IMG/VR virus record: IMGVR_UViG_3300037475_000211
Span: 1 to 64,000 of that record
DNA: 64,000 bases
Reading direction: 5' to 3' (one strand)
Source of the DNA: a virus
Below the pieces are notes generated by a model that made no database searches, had not been told where the DNA came from, and saw nothing but the letters and a program-made list of their open reading frames with translations. This document shows, one piece after another, positions 21,963-30,174 of the stretch. Position numbers and translations under genes: made by a program. Each line of letters starts with the position of its first letter. The first letter of the stretch is position 1.

Positions 21963-22721
21963 ATGACGGACAAATTAAAGAAAAAGATTTATGATCTTGT
22001 AGAAGCTGAAGGTGAGCACGACTTCTTTGATCATTTTATTCTTACTTTAGTTGTACTTAATATTTTTGCCGTAGGATTAGAAACAATTGAAAGTATTAAA
22101 GCACATTATTATAATCAATTCTTTTACTTTAGATATTTTTCTATTCTAATATTTTCAATAGAATATGTTTTAAGAATTTGGTGCTGTAATATTCTTCCAG
22201 AATATAGTCATCCTTTGTGGGGTAGATTAAAGTTTGCAATTAGACCAATTGTTTTAATAGATTTAATATCTATTTTCCCATTCTATTTTCCAATTGGCAA
22301 ATTAGATTTAAGGCATCTTCAAATGTTTAAGATGCTTCGATACTCACATTCTGTTCAAGATTTGATTAAAATAATTAAAACACAGGGTAAAGCATTGCTT
22401 AGTGGTATTATTTTAATTGGTATGTTAATGGTAATTTCTGGATCTATTCTTTATTATTTAGAATATCCAGAACAACCAAAGGTTTTTTCTAGTATACCAG
22501 CTTCTATGTGGTGGGCAATTGTCACCATTACTACTGTTGGATATGGAGATATGTTTCCAATATCTTTCTTAGGTAAGCTATTTGCAGCAATAACTGCTAT
22601 ATGTGGCATTGGTTTATTTGCCTTGCCAGCAGGTATTATGGGTGCAGCTTTCTTAGATAATGTGAAAGAACAAAGGGCTCCATCTAAGTTTTGTGGCAAT
22701 TGTGGAAGTAAACATGACTGA
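21963..22721 (+). CDS. voltage-gated-type potassium channel, 252 aa
   Basis: Six hydrophobic segments in the order of Kv-type channels: S1 about 24-40, S2 about 53-75, S3 about 95-110, a short S4 region with LRHLQMFKMLRYSHS, S5 about 147-166, pore loop SMWWAIVTITTVGYGD with the selectivity filter TVGYGD at 191-196, and S6 to about 230. Length and order match bacterial ion transport family channels. S4 has fewer regular arginines than usual, so voltage sensing is uncertain. The C-terminus ends CGNCGSKHD, a small possible zinc knuckle. It would sit in the inner membrane and pass K+. Confidence 0.9.
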   Translation: MTDKLKKKIYDLVEAEGEHDFFDHFILTLVVLNIFAVGLETIESIKAHYYNQFFYFRYFSILIFSIEYVLRIWCCNILPEYSHPLWGRLKFAIRPIVLIDLISIFPFYFPIGKLDLRHLQMFKMLRYSHSVQDLIKIIKTQGKALLSGIILIGMLMVISGSILYYLEYPEQPKVFSSIPASMWWAIVTITTVGYGDMFPISFLGKLFAAITAICGIGLFALPAGIMGAAFLDNVKEQRAPSKFCGNCGSKHD

Positions 22722-23022
22722 TACTATACCAAATTGTCCTGTTTGTAAAACTAAACTTATTGCTGATTCTAGATATCTTTTAGGTCCTCCAGAAGATATG
22801 TATATGTGTGACACCAGTTATCATAGTTTTGTTTATTTTAAATCTACAAATAGATTTGGTTTAGTTATTGAAATTAATAAAGATCAAATAATAGCATCTA
22901 TTGATTTAATTTCAATTAATAAAAATAATTTTCATGTTCCAGAAAATTATTGTGTAAATAATTGTTATGAAATTTTAATGAGTTTATATGAAAAATATAA
23001 TAGTAATAGAGCATTCTCATGA
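22714..23022 (+). CDS. CPxC zinc-ribbon protein with NRAFS tail, 102 aa
   Basis: TIPNCPVCKTKL, then MCDTSYHSFVYF and a beta-rich part; ends KYNSNRAFS. The start at 22714 overlaps the channel stop. The tail is a diverged form (NRAFS) of LKAFS. Confidence 0.7.
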   Translation: MTDTIPNCPVCKTKLIADSRYLLGPPEDMYMCDTSYHSFVYFKSTNRFGLVIEINKDQIIASIDLISINKNNFHVPENYCVNNCYEILMSLYEKYNSNRAFS

Positions 23023-23282
23023 TTTTAACAGATGAAATTAAAGCAAAGTTAACAGCAGAACAACTGGTTGTTGTTGAGAAATGGATTCTTGAACGTCAAG
23101 AAAGAGAAAAGATTATCTCTAAATTAGAAGCAGGAGAACTTTCGCCTTTAGAAGCCATGTATCAATTGACTGCTACTTCTCCAGAATATTGTGAACACAA
23201 TAGATCAATAATGAGTAATTGTCATTGTTGTGATGAAATAGAACAAATTATTAATCCTGATTTTTCTAAAGAATTAGAATAA
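23019..23282 (+). CDS. hypothetical protein with C-terminal Cys/His cluster, 87 aa
   Basis: N-terminal helices (DEIKAKLTAEQLVVVEKWIL), then EYCEHNRSIMSNCHCCDEIE, a possible zinc site. Followed by a leader with motif copy 4. Unknown. Confidence 0.65.
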   Translation: MILTDEIKAKLTAEQLVVVEKWILERQEREKIISKLEAGELSPLEAMYQLTATSPEYCEHNRSIMSNCHCCDEIEQIINPDFSKELE

Positions 23283-23303
23283 TATTATTGTCTCCCTGGA
23301 ACG

Positions 23304-23319
23304 TCCCATCGTATAACGG
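23304..23319 (+). repeat. TCCCATC-N3-TAACGG motif, copy 4
   Basis: Perfect match with N3 = GTA, continuing TAGTCATCAG. Located 25 bases upstream of the ATG at 23344 in a 61-base gap. Confidence 0.75.
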
Positions 23320-23343
23320 TAGTCATCAGCACTATAAGTAACC

Positions 23344-24546
23344 ATGCAATCAGTTATATTTGATATTCCTGCCACGAAAAAGTCTTCTGTTGAAGTTCAA
23401 CTCTCTAAGTTTAATAAGAGAGCTGAGAGGCTTAATATGGAAGCTATTGTTTGGTCTTGGGGAAAAGCTTTTAATAAAACTATTGATCGTGTTATCAATA
23501 CTGGCGTTGATTCATTTACTGAAACTCAAAGTGTTTTATTTATTCCAATTACTATTGAGGGCAATTTAGATGTTTCTTTTGATGGATGGGAGTTTGTTGC
23601 AACTCTTCAACATTTAAAAACTGGCGAGAATATTATTAGAACTTTAAAAGGATCTAATTACGAGATTCCGGTTCAATATAGAAATTCTGGTAGTGCTTGT
23701 GAACATTGTCGAGTTAAAAGATATCGTAAGGATACTTATTTATTAAGCCATAAAAATGGTGATACTGTCCAAGTCGGAAGCAGTTGCATTAAAGACTTTC
23801 TAGGAGATAATACTCCAGAAAATATTTTAAACAAAGCAAGTCTTGTTTCTGAGCTTCATTGGTACTTAAGCGGCTCTGCTACTGGTGGTGCTGGTGGGGA
23901 CATAGTATTTCCTATCTTAGATTTTTTAAGTAAAACATCTGCTATTATTTCTAAATATGGCTGGGTTAGTAAGTCAAAAGCTTATGAAGAAGGAGCAATG
24001 TCTACTGCATCAATGGTTTTGGATGATTTACTTCCCCCTCAAAATGCAGGATGTCGACCCATTCATGTTTCAAATGCTGATATTTTCAAGGCACAAGACG
24101 CATTAAATTGGGTAGAATCATTGACTGATGAACAGTGTTTAGAGTCTGATTATTGTTATAATATTAGAACCATTTGTAGGAGCGGAATGGTTGGCATGAA
24201 AACGGTTGGATTTGCTGCTAGTATCATTTCTAGTTATGAAAACCATTTAAAGAAAACTACAGCAAAAGTAAAGGCTGTCTCTAATCATGTTGGTAATGTA
24301 AAAGATAAAGTGGAGTTTAAATTAACTCTAAAGGTAGAATCTACTTTTGCAACCAGATATGGTCTTACTCGACTTTATATTTTTAATGATAAAGATGGAA
24401 ATGAATTTGTTTGGATGACATCTAAAGATGAAATGTTGAAAGAGAAATCTAAATATTTAGTTAGTGGTACTATTAAAGCGCATGATAATTATAAAGGGAC
24501 GGCACAAACACATTTAACTCGTTGTAAGGTTTCAACTTCATTATGA
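23344..24546 (+). CDS. zinc-finger/OB-fold hypothetical protein, 400 aa
   Basis: The N-terminal 100 residues are alpha/beta. Residues about 117-155 hold CEHCRVKRYRKDTYLLSHKN and VGSSCIKDFLG, which I recognise from a widespread phage and plasmid family of unknown function. The C-terminal 80 residues look like an OB fold (DKVEFKLTLKVESTF ... KYLVSGTIKAHDNYKG), so nucleic-acid binding is likely. It is one of the longest genes here and follows a motif copy, so it may head a transcription unit. Confidence 0.7.
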   Translation: MQSVIFDIPATKKSSVEVQLSKFNKRAERLNMEAIVWSWGKAFNKTIDRVINTGVDSFTETQSVLFIPITIEGNLDVSFDGWEFVATLQHLKTGENIIRTLKGSNYEIPVQYRNSGSACEHCRVKRYRKDTYLLSHKNGDTVQVGSSCIKDFLGDNTPENILNKASLVSELHWYLSGSATGGAGGDIVFPILDFLSKTSAIISKYGWVSKSKAYEEGAMSTASMVLDDLLPPQNAGCRPIHVSNADIFKAQDALNWVESLTDEQCLESDYCYNIRTICRSGMVGMKTVGFAASIISSYENHLKKTTAKVKAVSNHVGNVKDKVEFKLTLKVESTFATRYGLTRLYIFNDKDGNEFVWMTSKDEMLKEKSKYLVSGTIKAHDNYKGTAQTHLTRCKVSTSL

Positions 24547-25253
24547 ACGATTCAATTATTGAAAAAATTCAGCATCTTCGTAAGCTTTCTGCCAGCTCTA
24601 ATATTGCGGAAGCTACTACAGCAGCTTTGATTGCTGACAAATTAATTTCTAAATTTAGGATTTCTGAAGAAGAAATTAATGCTCATGCTACTGAAAAGCC
24701 CGAGCAATCTGGTGATATTTTATATGAATCAGCCAGATCAATTACTTGGAAATCTAATCTTGCCAGCCGCCTTTCTAAACATTATGGCTGCTTTATCTAT
24801 AATGATACTGCTCGTTCTGAGAAAGGGCGGCAGTTAACTCGCCTTAGATTAGTGGGTCTTAAATCAGATATGAGTTTAGTGCATTACATGTTTAACTGGT
24901 TAGTATTTGAGATCGAAAGGCTTAATAAGAAGAATAAGGGACAAGGACATATATTCTGCAATTCATTCTGTGAAGGGGCAGTTTCAGGAATTACCCAACA
25001 ACTTCAAGCCTCCAAAGAAGAAGAAAAGAAAGAAGCCACCGTTAATAATCAGTCTCAAGCATTAGCTACATTAGATGCTCGTCATGCTTTAGCTGAATCT
25101 TATATTAGAGGTATTATGAAGTTAAAGACAGTTAATAAGCCTAACTATAGTCATCTTGATGGTAATGCTTATGATGATGGAGTAAAAGCTGGAAAAAATC
25201 TTCATTTGGGAAAAGTAATGACTGGTGTTGGCAACAAGTTGTTGTCTAAGTAA
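24543..25253 (+). CDS. DUF2786-type protein, 236 aa
   Basis: The N-terminus matches the DUF2786 pattern: IIEKIQHLRKLSAS, EATTAALIADKLISKFRISE. The remainder (residues 65-230) resembles the DUF7168-type region that often follows it, with SNLASRLSKHYGCFIY and FCEGAVSGI. Both occur in phages and plasmids with unknown role. Overlaps the previous gene by ATGA, indicating joint expression. Confidence 0.75.
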   Translation: MNDSIIEKIQHLRKLSASSNIAEATTAALIADKLISKFRISEEEINAHATEKPEQSGDILYESARSITWKSNLASRLSKHYGCFIYNDTARSEKGRQLTRLRLVGLKSDMSLVHYMFNWLVFEIERLNKKNKGQGHIFCNSFCEGAVSGITQQLQASKEEEKKEATVNNQSQALATLDARHALAESYIRGIMKLKTVNKPNYSHLDGNAYDDGVKAGKNLHLGKVMTGVGNKLLSK

Positions 25254-25257
25254 CAAT

Positions 25258-25310
25258 ACTTATGGTGTTTCACTCGCCGTAAGTGGTGGAGGTGATCAAA
25301 TCTGATCGCC
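25258..25310 (+). promoter_or_regulatory. two adjacent hairpins with an extended anti-16S complement
   Basis: ACTTATGG/CCGTAAGT (25258/25277) forms an 8-pair stem with one wobble, and GGTGATCA/TGATCGCC (25291/25303) forms another. The second contains GGAGGTGATC, a ten-base complement to the 3' end of bacterial 16S rRNA, yet no start codon follows at translation distance. May be a terminator, an attenuator or a leader element of the next gene. Confidence 0.45.
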
Positions 25311-25352
25311 CTATAAGTTTTAGTATTTTCTTTAAAAAAATACATTTTTATT

Positions 25353-25614
25353 ATGAATAATACATATGATATTCTTATTAACAATAGGCTAATAAATATA
25401 GAATTTGATTTACATATATCGCGGCACTATCCATTAAAATCATTTTTATATACTAATTGGAGTGAGCCCTTTGAAGATAAAATATATCATGATTTTTTTA
25501 GTCCTTAAGGATCAAATTGATTGGACTGTAGGTCCAATATATTATCCTGCTGAGTTTCGTAATTTTTGTGATTCTTATATTAAAAGACTTTTAAATTTGA
25601 AAGCATTTATTTAA
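25353..25614 (+). pseudogene. DWEPAF-family gene with a frameshift at a T7 run
   Basis: The frame from 25353 encodes a family N-terminus (YDILINNRLINIEFDL, TNWSEPFEDKIYHDFF) and stops early at a TAA just after a run of seven T. Removing one T restores the homologous continuation (LKDQIDWTVGPIYYPAEF ... RLLNLKAFI) up to 25614. Two intact paralogues follow directly. It is a mutation, a sequencing error in the run, or slippage. Confidence 0.75.
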
Positions 25615-25615
25615 T

Positions 25616-25861
25616 ATGGAATTAAGTTATATTTTGAATATAAACAACATAAAGTATGATGTTTCTATTGCAATTTATAATGATCGTACAATTTTTACGG
25701 ATTGGGAACCGGCTTTTAATGATGGATATGCTCATGATTTTGCCATTAGAAATAATAAAATTCAATGGTGGACACATAATGAAGATAAATTTCCTCCCGA
25801 ATTTAAAGATTATTGCGACAATTTAGTAAAAAAATTTATTAAATTAAAAGCGTTTATTTAA
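25616..25861 (+). CDS. DWEPAF-family protein with LKAFI tail, 81 aa
   Basis: Beta-rich (YILNINNIKYDVSIAIYN), the family string TDWEPAFNDGYAHDFAI, then KIQWWT, PPEFKDYCDNLVKKFIKLKAFI (last part is the tail). Tandem paralogue of both neighbours. Unknown function. Confidence 0.75.
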   Translation: MELSYILNINNIKYDVSIAIYNDRTIFTDWEPAFNDGYAHDFAIRNNKIQWWTHNEDKFPPEFKDYCDNLVKKFIKLKAFI

Positions 25862-25863
25862 TT

Positions 25864-26115
25864 ATGGAATTTAAATTTACTATATCTATAAATAATATTA
25901 ATTATAATATTGAAGGTTTAATTCATGAAAGTAAAACTTCAGGAATGATTCTTACGAATTGGGAACCAGCATTCCATAATGATATGATTCATGATTTTAA
26001 TATCTATAATAAAAAGATTAATTGGATATTTGGAAATACAAAATATCCGTATGAGTTTATTGATTACTGCAATAATATTGTAGATAAGTTTTTTAAATTA
26101 AAAGCATTTTCGTAG
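25864..26115 (+). CDS. DWEPAF-family protein with LKAFS tail, 83 aa
   Basis: Same plan as the previous gene: INNINYNIEGLIHE, TNWEPAFHNDMIHDFNI, KINWIFG, PYEFIDYCNNIVDKFF and the end KLKAFS. The tail differs from that of its sister only in the last residue. Confidence 0.75.
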   Translation: MEFKFTISINNINYNIEGLIHESKTSGMILTNWEPAFHNDMIHDFNIYNKKINWIFGNTKYPYEFIDYCNNIVDKFFKLKAFS

Positions 26116-26142
26116 CGGTATATAGATTTATTGAGAGGTTTT

Positions 26143-26490
26143 ATGAAATATTTATTAATTACAGCATGTTTACTTTCGGCTAGTATTGCGGTTGCATCTC
26201 CTATAGAGAGAACAATTTTCTCTTCATTAGAATCTGGCAAATCTAAATCATATGATTTAACAGTATCAAAAGGTAAGACTTCTATTGCTGTAGAGCAAAC
26301 AGATGATGGAACTAAACCAGTATTAACATGTACCTTTTCTTCAGATGGTGAAGTTGGGTTGGAGCAAAAGAAAGTAACTCGATGTCTTGGCAAACTTGAT
26401 TTAAAGAAAGAAATTAAGTTAACTGTTAAAATTACTAATGAATCTTCTAAGACTTTAGACTTTCAAGTAAAACAGTTTGCCGTTAAATGA
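26143..26490 (+). CDS. secreted periplasmic protein, 115 aa
   Basis: Classic signal peptide MKYLLITACLLSASIAVAS with cleavage near residue 19. The mature part is a beta-rich domain of about 95 residues with two cysteines (LTCTF and TRCLG), a likely disulfide. Start set at 26143 after GAGAGG. No family recognised. Confidence 0.75.
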   Translation: MKYLLITACLLSASIAVASPIERTIFSSLESGKSKSYDLTVSKGKTSIAVEQTDDGTKPVLTCTFSSDGEVGLEQKKVTRCLGKLDLKKEIKLTVKITNESSKTLDFQVKQFAVK

Positions 26491-27086
26491 TAACATTTGC
26501 AATTACTGGGAACATTGCTACAGGCAAAAGTACTGTTACTAAAACCATATCTGAAAAATATGGAATACCAATTGTAGATGTTGATCTAATCATTAGACAG
26601 GTAGTTGAGCCTGGTAAGCCTGGATTGCAGTATTTAGTAAATGCATTAGGTAGTGGTATTTTAAAAGATGATGGATATTTAAATAGAGCCTACATAAGTA
26701 ATTTAGTTTTTAACGATAAATTATCAATGAATAAACTAAATGCAATTATGGATCCTCTTGTTAAAGAAGAAGTATTTAATCAAGTTCAAGATCTTCATAG
26801 CCAGGGGCATTATTTAGTTGGTGTCGATTATCCTCTTCTATTTGAATCTGGTGTAAATAATTTATATTATCCAATTATTGTAATTTCTTGTTCTCCAGAA
26901 TTACAACTTAAAAGACTTATGGCTCGCAATAATTTCACTAAAGAACAAGCTTTAGTTCGTATTGATAGTCAAATGTCTTTACAAGATAAGATGGCAAAGT
27001 CAGATTTTGTCATTCATAATAACAATGGATTATCAGAGTTATCTTCTGATATACATTCTATTGTTAATAAATTGAAACAATTATAA
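26487..27086 (+). CDS. coaE: dephospho-CoA kinase
   Basis: P-loop GNIATGKST at residues 8-16, then IPIVDVDLIIRQVVEPG (the D-x-D substrate region), DDGYLNRAYISNLVF, VGVDYPLLFESG and the LID-like RLMARNNFTKEQALVRIDSQ. Full-length at 199 aa. It performs the last step of coenzyme A synthesis, phosphorylating the ribose 3'-OH. The window also holds PanD, which feeds the same pathway. Confidence 0.9.
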   Translation: MITFAITGNIATGKSTVTKTISEKYGIPIVDVDLIIRQVVEPGKPGLQYLVNALGSGILKDDGYLNRAYISNLVFNDKLSMNKLNAIMDPLVKEEVFNQVQDLHSQGHYLVGVDYPLLFESGVNNLYYPIIVISCSPELQLKRLMARNNFTKEQALVRIDSQMSLQDKMAKSDFVIHNNNGLSELSSDIHSIVNKLKQL

Positions 27087-27113
27087 AAACGCCTGACGGC
27101 AAAGGAAAATAAT

Positions 27114-27620
27114 ATGGAACTAACACTTATTAAAATGGCTCTTGCCGTAGCATGTCAGACACTACCTACAGCATCTGTTAATGCTTATGCTGATATTATT
27201 CACGCACAATCAGTTAAATTAAATCAAGACCCCCTTATTACTGTTGCTATTATTAAACATGAAAGTAAATGTAATAGTAGTGTTATTTCTGATGACAAAT
27301 TTGACTGGGGTTTAATGCAAATTAGAGCTATGTATTATAAGGGTCCAGCTGTTAATTTACTTAATCCTTGGATCAATATTACTGTTGGTTCTTATTGGAT
27401 TCAATCAAGTTATGAATTTTGTGAGAAGCAACTTGGCAGAGAACCTGTAACTCAAGAGTGGTTGTCATGCTTCCAGGGTACTTGTAAACATCATGGTAAA
27501 TGGTGTCAGCCAACAAAAATGACTAATAGGGTAGAAGAATATGCTACTTGCTTGCAACATAACGTTATATCTAATATGAGTGTAGAAAATTGTGATGCAA
27601 TTTATGCTCAAAGGTTATGA
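27114..27620 (+). CDS. lytic transglycosylase (SLT-like), 168 aa
   Basis: SLT signature: IKHESKCNSSVIS with catalytic Glu50, then FDWGLMQIR (66-71) and a later TNRVEEYATCL. A weak hydrophobic N-terminus (LIKMALAVACQTL) may be a signal. Six cysteines suggest an exported, disulfide-stabilised enzyme. It would cleave peptidoglycan between MurNAc and GlcNAc. A GCC-TGAC-GGC mini-hairpin lies in its leader (27091-27100). Confidence 0.8.
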   Translation: MELTLIKMALAVACQTLPTASVNAYADIIHAQSVKLNQDPLITVAIIKHESKCNSSVISDDKFDWGLMQIRAMYYKGPAVNLLNPWINITVGSYWIQSSYEFCEKQLGREPVTQEWLSCFQGTCKHHGKWCQPTKMTNRVEEYATCLQHNVISNMSVENCDAIYAQRL

Positions 27621-27943
27621 AATTTTATTATAATTTTTTAAAAGATTCAAAGTTCAAAGAAGATATTGAGCTGTGTTGGGCTACTGGTAATGCTAATCCA
27701 GGAAAAGAATTTTTTGAAACTGAATATGTTAATGGGTTTTTATTTGAAATTTTTTATAAAGGATTCTGTCTTGCCTTTTACAAGCATTCATTTCCTATAG
27801 AATATTTATATTCTGTTTTATATTTTGATAATAAAATTATTAAAGATAATAATGAAAATTTTCCTATTACAGAAATTATTTCCTTTATTGAAAGAGAGAT
27901 AGAATATTGTAATAAATATTTAAACCTGAAATCATTTTCATGA
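27617..27943 (+). CDS. small protein with LKSFS tail, 108 aa
   Basis: Aromatic and beta-rich body (FYYNFLKDSKFKEDIELCW, FYKGFCLAFYKHSF), a helix near the end (ISFIEREIEYCNKYL) running into NLKSFS. First of five consecutive tail genes with ATGA overlaps. Confidence 0.7.
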   Translation: MKFYYNFLKDSKFKEDIELCWATGNANPGKEFFETEYVNGFLFEIFYKGFCLAFYKHSFPIEYLYSVLYFDNKIIKDNNENFPITEIISFIEREIEYCNKYLNLKSFS

Positions 27944-28284
27944 ATAATCTTCTTAAAAAATCTTTCTATTCTAAATTAGATTTAAATAAAGGAATTCTAA
28001 ATTTAGGATCCAAAATATATTTAGATGCTGGATGGATTTACTGTAATATAGAATATGAAAACTTCTGCATAGATATTAGAAGAATTTCTTCTTCTCTTCT
28101 TAAAGAAGATGAATTTGAAATTATGGTTAAAGATTATAAAAATATAGTTGAGAGCCATTTTAGTGGGTCCAGTTATGCTATTGTATTTAAAGAAATTTGT
28201 GGTAGAAGTTCAATATTAGAATCTATGCAAAAAGCCATAGATTATGGTCATAAAAGGTTTAATAGGTTAAGAGCTTTCTTATGA
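27940..28284 (+). CDS. LDxNxG-family protein with LRAFL tail, 114 aa
   Basis: N-terminus FYSKLDLNKGILNLG, then DAGWIYCNIEYENFCIDIRR; a C-terminal helix (ESMQKAIDYGHKRFNRL) passes into RAFL. Homologous to the first half of the product at 17117. Confidence 0.7.
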   Translation: MNNLLKKSFYSKLDLNKGILNLGSKIYLDAGWIYCNIEYENFCIDIRRISSSLLKEDEFEIMVKDYKNIVESHFSGSSYAIVFKEICGRSSILESMQKAIDYGHKRFNRLRAFL

Positions 28285-28589
28285 AGTATTCAGAATTAGA
28301 TTTTAATGATGGAAAAATAACTTGGGACTCATATAAAAATTATCCTGAAGAGTCTCATTTTAAAAAACATATGCTTGATCAAGATATGTTATGTATACAA
28401 TATAAAGATTATACAATTGATTTAGGTTGGTATCAAACAGTATATTTGATTGCAATTATTGATAATAATTCTTTAGAATGGAATCCACTTTACTCAATTA
28501 AAGTATTAAATCATGATGAGGTTTTTGATAAGCTTCAAGAAGTAATTAATAACGCTGAAAGTCTTTTTAATTTAAAAGTGTTTTTATGA
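28281..28589 (+). CDS. LDxNxG-family protein with LKVFL tail, 102 aa
   Basis: Starts YSELDFNDGKITWDSY, body with YKDYTIDLGWYQTVYLIA, ends NNAESLFNLKVFL. Same N-terminal signature as the products at 27940, 28586 and 31077. Confidence 0.7.
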   Translation: MKYSELDFNDGKITWDSYKNYPEESHFKKHMLDQDMLCIQYKDYTIDLGWYQTVYLIAIIDNNSLEWNPLYSIKVLNHDEVFDKLQEVINNAESLFNLKVFL

Positions 28590-28921
28590 AGTTTTCTGAA
28601 ATAGATTTTAAAGGTTATAAAACTACCTGGCTGATTACGCCAGCAGCTATTAAAAAATTATTTAAAACAAAATTTACACATAAATATTCTCGTACTATCG
28701 GTACAATTCATTTAAATAAATATTATATTTCTTTTTGGTGGTATTGTAGAGAGAAAAATAGTTATATGTCTGTAACGGTTTTTGAAAGAGCCACTAAACT
28801 TTTTATGTCTTCAGTTTTTATAATAGATTTTAAAGCTTATCAATTTAAAGATTTTTGCGCTTTATTAAATGATCAAATTTCTTATTATCATAGATTAGAA
28901 AATTTACAATGTTTTGCGTAG
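28586..28921 (+). CDS. LDxNxG-family protein with diverged LQCFA tail, 111 aa
   Basis: Starts FSEIDFKGYKTTW, contains YYISFWWYCREKNSYMSVTV and ends YHRLENLQCFA. The tail is a degenerate version, useful for judging which positions tolerate change. Confidence 0.65.
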   Translation: MKFSEIDFKGYKTTWLITPAAIKKLFKTKFTHKYSRTIGTIHLNKYYISFWWYCREKNSYMSVTVFERATKLFMSSVFIIDFKAYQFKDFCALLNDQISYYHRLENLQCFA

Positions 28922-28930
28922 ATTACATTA

Positions 28931-29188
28931 ATGATTAAATTGGGTCCAAAATTTTTATCATCATTAGAAATATATAATGGCAGATTGCATTATAATAAAT
29001 CAGGACTAGATATTGAATACCCAATTTATGCCATTTGGTTTGATTTAGAAAATAAAACTGTGGCTATCTCAGATTTAATAATATTTAAAGATTGGTATAT
29101 TATTAAATCAAATTTAAAGAAAAAAGAAATTCAATCTCTAATAACTAAATATTTTAACACTTATAATAATTTAAAAGTGTTTTATTAA
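28931..29188 (+). CDS. small protein with LKVFY tail, 85 aa
   Basis: Short beta-rich body (SLEIYNGRLHYNKSG, YAIWFDLENKTVAISDL) and a helix (KKEIQSLITKYFNTYNNL) leading into KVFY. Last of the five-gene run. Confidence 0.65.
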   Translation: MIKLGPKFLSSLEIYNGRLHYNKSGLDIEYPIYAIWFDLENKTVAISDLIIFKDWYIIKSNLKKKEIQSLITKYFNTYNNLKVFY

Positions 29189-29207
29189 AACAAAAGGAAA
29201 CAAACAA

Positions 29208-29594
29208 ATGAGCACACGAATTATGTATCTACGAGACAATAACAATCCTCAGGGCAAAGGCAATCCGATTGGCTGTTTGGCTATTGGAATTAATGATGTG
29301 CCTAATGGAACTTCCACAGGCAAAATCATTTGCGCTAATATCTTTTATCAATTATCAATTTGTCATCCAAATGATAAATTTGATCGCCAATTTGGGCAAT
29401 CAAGGGCTATGGGTAAACTTCAAGGTCTCCCAATTTATGCAGGCAACATTCAAGAAAAAGAAATATCAATTCATCAAATTACTTCTATGGTCATGAGTCA
29501 TGTATCAAAGAATAAAGATTTTCCTGTTCGTATTCGTCAATCTGCACAACGCTGGCTTTCTGGCGCCATGTTAAAAGCTGTAGCAGTACTGTAA
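29208..29594 (+). CDS. conserved hypothetical protein, 128 aa
   Basis: Good ribosome site (AAAGGAAACAAAC). Alpha/beta sequence with PIGCLAIGIND and RQFGQSRAMGKLQGLPI; the C-terminus is helical. The residues FGQSRAMGKL remind me of conserved phage proteins of unknown role. Confidence 0.7.
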   Translation: MSTRIMYLRDNNNPQGKGNPIGCLAIGINDVPNGTSTGKIICANIFYQLSICHPNDKFDRQFGQSRAMGKLQGLPIYAGNIQEKEISIHQITSMVMSHVSKNKDFPVRIRQSAQRWLSGAMLKAVAVL

Positions 29595-29598
29595 ACGC

Positions 29599-29614
29599 TC
29601 CCATCATCTAACGG
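29599..29614 (+). repeat. TCCCATC-N3-TAACGG motif, copy 5
   Basis: Perfect match with N3 = ATC, continuing TAATCATCCAG. Followed by a small hairpin GCC-GTAA-GGC (29638-29647) with a GNRA-type loop. Confidence 0.75.
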
Positions 29615-29671
29615 TAATCATCCAGAGAATGAAGGTTGCCGTAAGGCTGGAGCCTGAACACAAGTGAAGGT

Positions 29672-29687
29672 TCCCATCATCTAACGG
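29672..29687 (+). repeat. TCCCATC-N3-TAACGG motif, copy 6
   Basis: Perfect match with N3 = ATC, continuing TAGTCATCCAG. It is 73 bases after copy 5 with the same flank, so this gap holds a local duplication. About 43 bases before the ATG at 29731. Confidence 0.75.
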
Positions 29688-29730
29688 TAGTCATCCAGTA
29701 AGTGAGACGGTAACGAGGAAGCAAAGTTAA

Positions 29731-30174
29731 ATGGTAAATTTAATAGCAACAATTGGCGGACTGTTCGCAGTCTTTACATTTGTGTATTTCTTTGTGGACT
29801 GGTTACTGCAAACTCATGCTGAGGCAATGGTTAAACATAATAACTGGAAGGTTAGAGCTAGGCACTGTGTAATTTATACTGTAGGATTTATTCCTCTAAT
29901 GTGGTTAGTAAAATTTACTGCACTAGAGGTTGTGATTGGTTTGAATATTTTATTCTGGTCTCACTTTTATTTAGATACATATCACGGAGTTTATCTTTGG
30001 TGTAAATATATTAGAAAGCCTCCCGAAATTGTTAATGCAAAAGACCCTAAAGAGGGCTTCGTTGCATTTGTACAAACAACTTTAGGCAAAATATTATTAA
30101 TAGCCGTTGATCAAATTTTTCATCTACTATTTTTATTATTGATTTGTTGTTGCTTTGTTATCTCTAAAATCTAA
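29731..30174 (+). CDS. DUF3307-like membrane protein, 147 aa
   Basis: Four hydrophobic segments; the first part FVDWLLQTHAEAMVKHNNWK followed by ARHCVIYTVGFIPLMW resembles DUF3307 (F-x-x-D-x-x-L-Q, A-x-x-K, H-x-x-I-Y). Unknown function. The last 13 codons overlap the antisense HNH gene, hinting that the insertion altered its end. Confidence 0.6.
   Translation: MVNLIATIGGLFAVFTFVYFFVDWLLQTHAEAMVKHNNWKVRARHCVIYTVGFIPLMWLVKFTALEVVIGLNILFWSHFYLDTYHGVYLWCKYIRKPPEIVNAKDPKEGFVAFVQTTLGKILLIAVDQIFHLLFLLLICCCFVISKI

Noticed and set aside
29599-29700. Copies 5 and 6 of the repeat as complete tRNA genes
   Set aside because: They resemble a tRNA 5' half, but no anticodon arm, T-arm (GGTTCGA) or matching 3' acceptor follows.
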